A DNA stretch of 5,739 bases from JANXYW01 sp964458665 (GTDB taxonomy: Bacteria; Chloroflexota; Dehalococcoidia; DSTF01; JACRBR01): NCBI GenBank assembly GCA_964458665.1, contig CAYWOO010000190.1, forward strand, positions 1 through 5,739, written 5' to 3'. Positions 5,709 through 5,739 of the stretch are shown in pieces. Position numbers and translations under genes: made by a program. Positions within the stretch are counted from its first letter, which is position 1. Each line of letters starts with the position of its first letter. The notes under the pieces are model-generated. The model saw nothing but the letters and a program-made list of their open reading frames with translations. It did not search any database and was not told the DNA's origin.

Positions 5709-5739
5709 CTAGGTCTTCCTCGAGCGGCGAGCGCCGGCG

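Noticed and set aside
5709..5739. Possible convergent gene entering from the right edge, minus strand, ending GARRSRKT then TAG at 5711-5709
   Set aside because: Only nine codons are visible. A basic C-terminus just after the TetR stop is suggestive but cannot be supported from so little sequence.

Overview
The window is GC-rich bacterial DNA. The best lineage clue is the C-terminal region of the large secreted protein at 1570-3738: a Ca-binding DGDRDG-type loop followed by two dockerin-like 'I-S-x-S-D-V-L ... V-G-T' repeats. I recall this tail from many exported proteins of uncultured Chloroflexota. The assignment is an inference from memory, not a search result.

The window splits into three blocks. 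(1) Positions 1-1056, minus strand, are a replication module of a mobile element. An archaeo-eukaryotic (RepB/PrimPol-type) primase (310-960) is followed, through an ATGA overlap, by a gene that runs off the left edge (1-313) and begins like the C-terminal helical part of such primases. (2) Positions 1057-3903 form a segment of about 2.8 kb bounded by two direct repeats (1046-1124 and 3828-3903). Each repeat starts with the same 17 bases, CTCCCCCGTCTCCACCA, which look like the 3' end of a tmRNA (ssrA) gene, a common integration target. Each continues into a terminator-like hairpin. Between the repeats lies one gene with its own promoter. It encodes an exported or membrane-anchored protein that joins a GH99-like glycoside hydrolase domain, a calcineurin-like metallophosphatase domain and the dockerin-like tail. 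(3) Positions 3904-5739 look like ordinary chromosome: a minus-strand alpha/beta-hydrolase (4095-4982) divergent from a TetR-family repressor of the LmrA/YxaF type (5079-5708), with a short shared regulatory region.

My reading is a junction of integrative elements stacked at the 3' end of ssrA. A replicative element lies to the left and ends at the first repeat. A compact segment carrying one secreted enzyme lies between the repeats. Chromosomal genes lie to the right. The full ssrA gene and any integrase would be outside the window, presumably to the left, so the element boundaries are inferred. The hydrolase and TetR genes probably form a regulator-target pair unrelated to the element.
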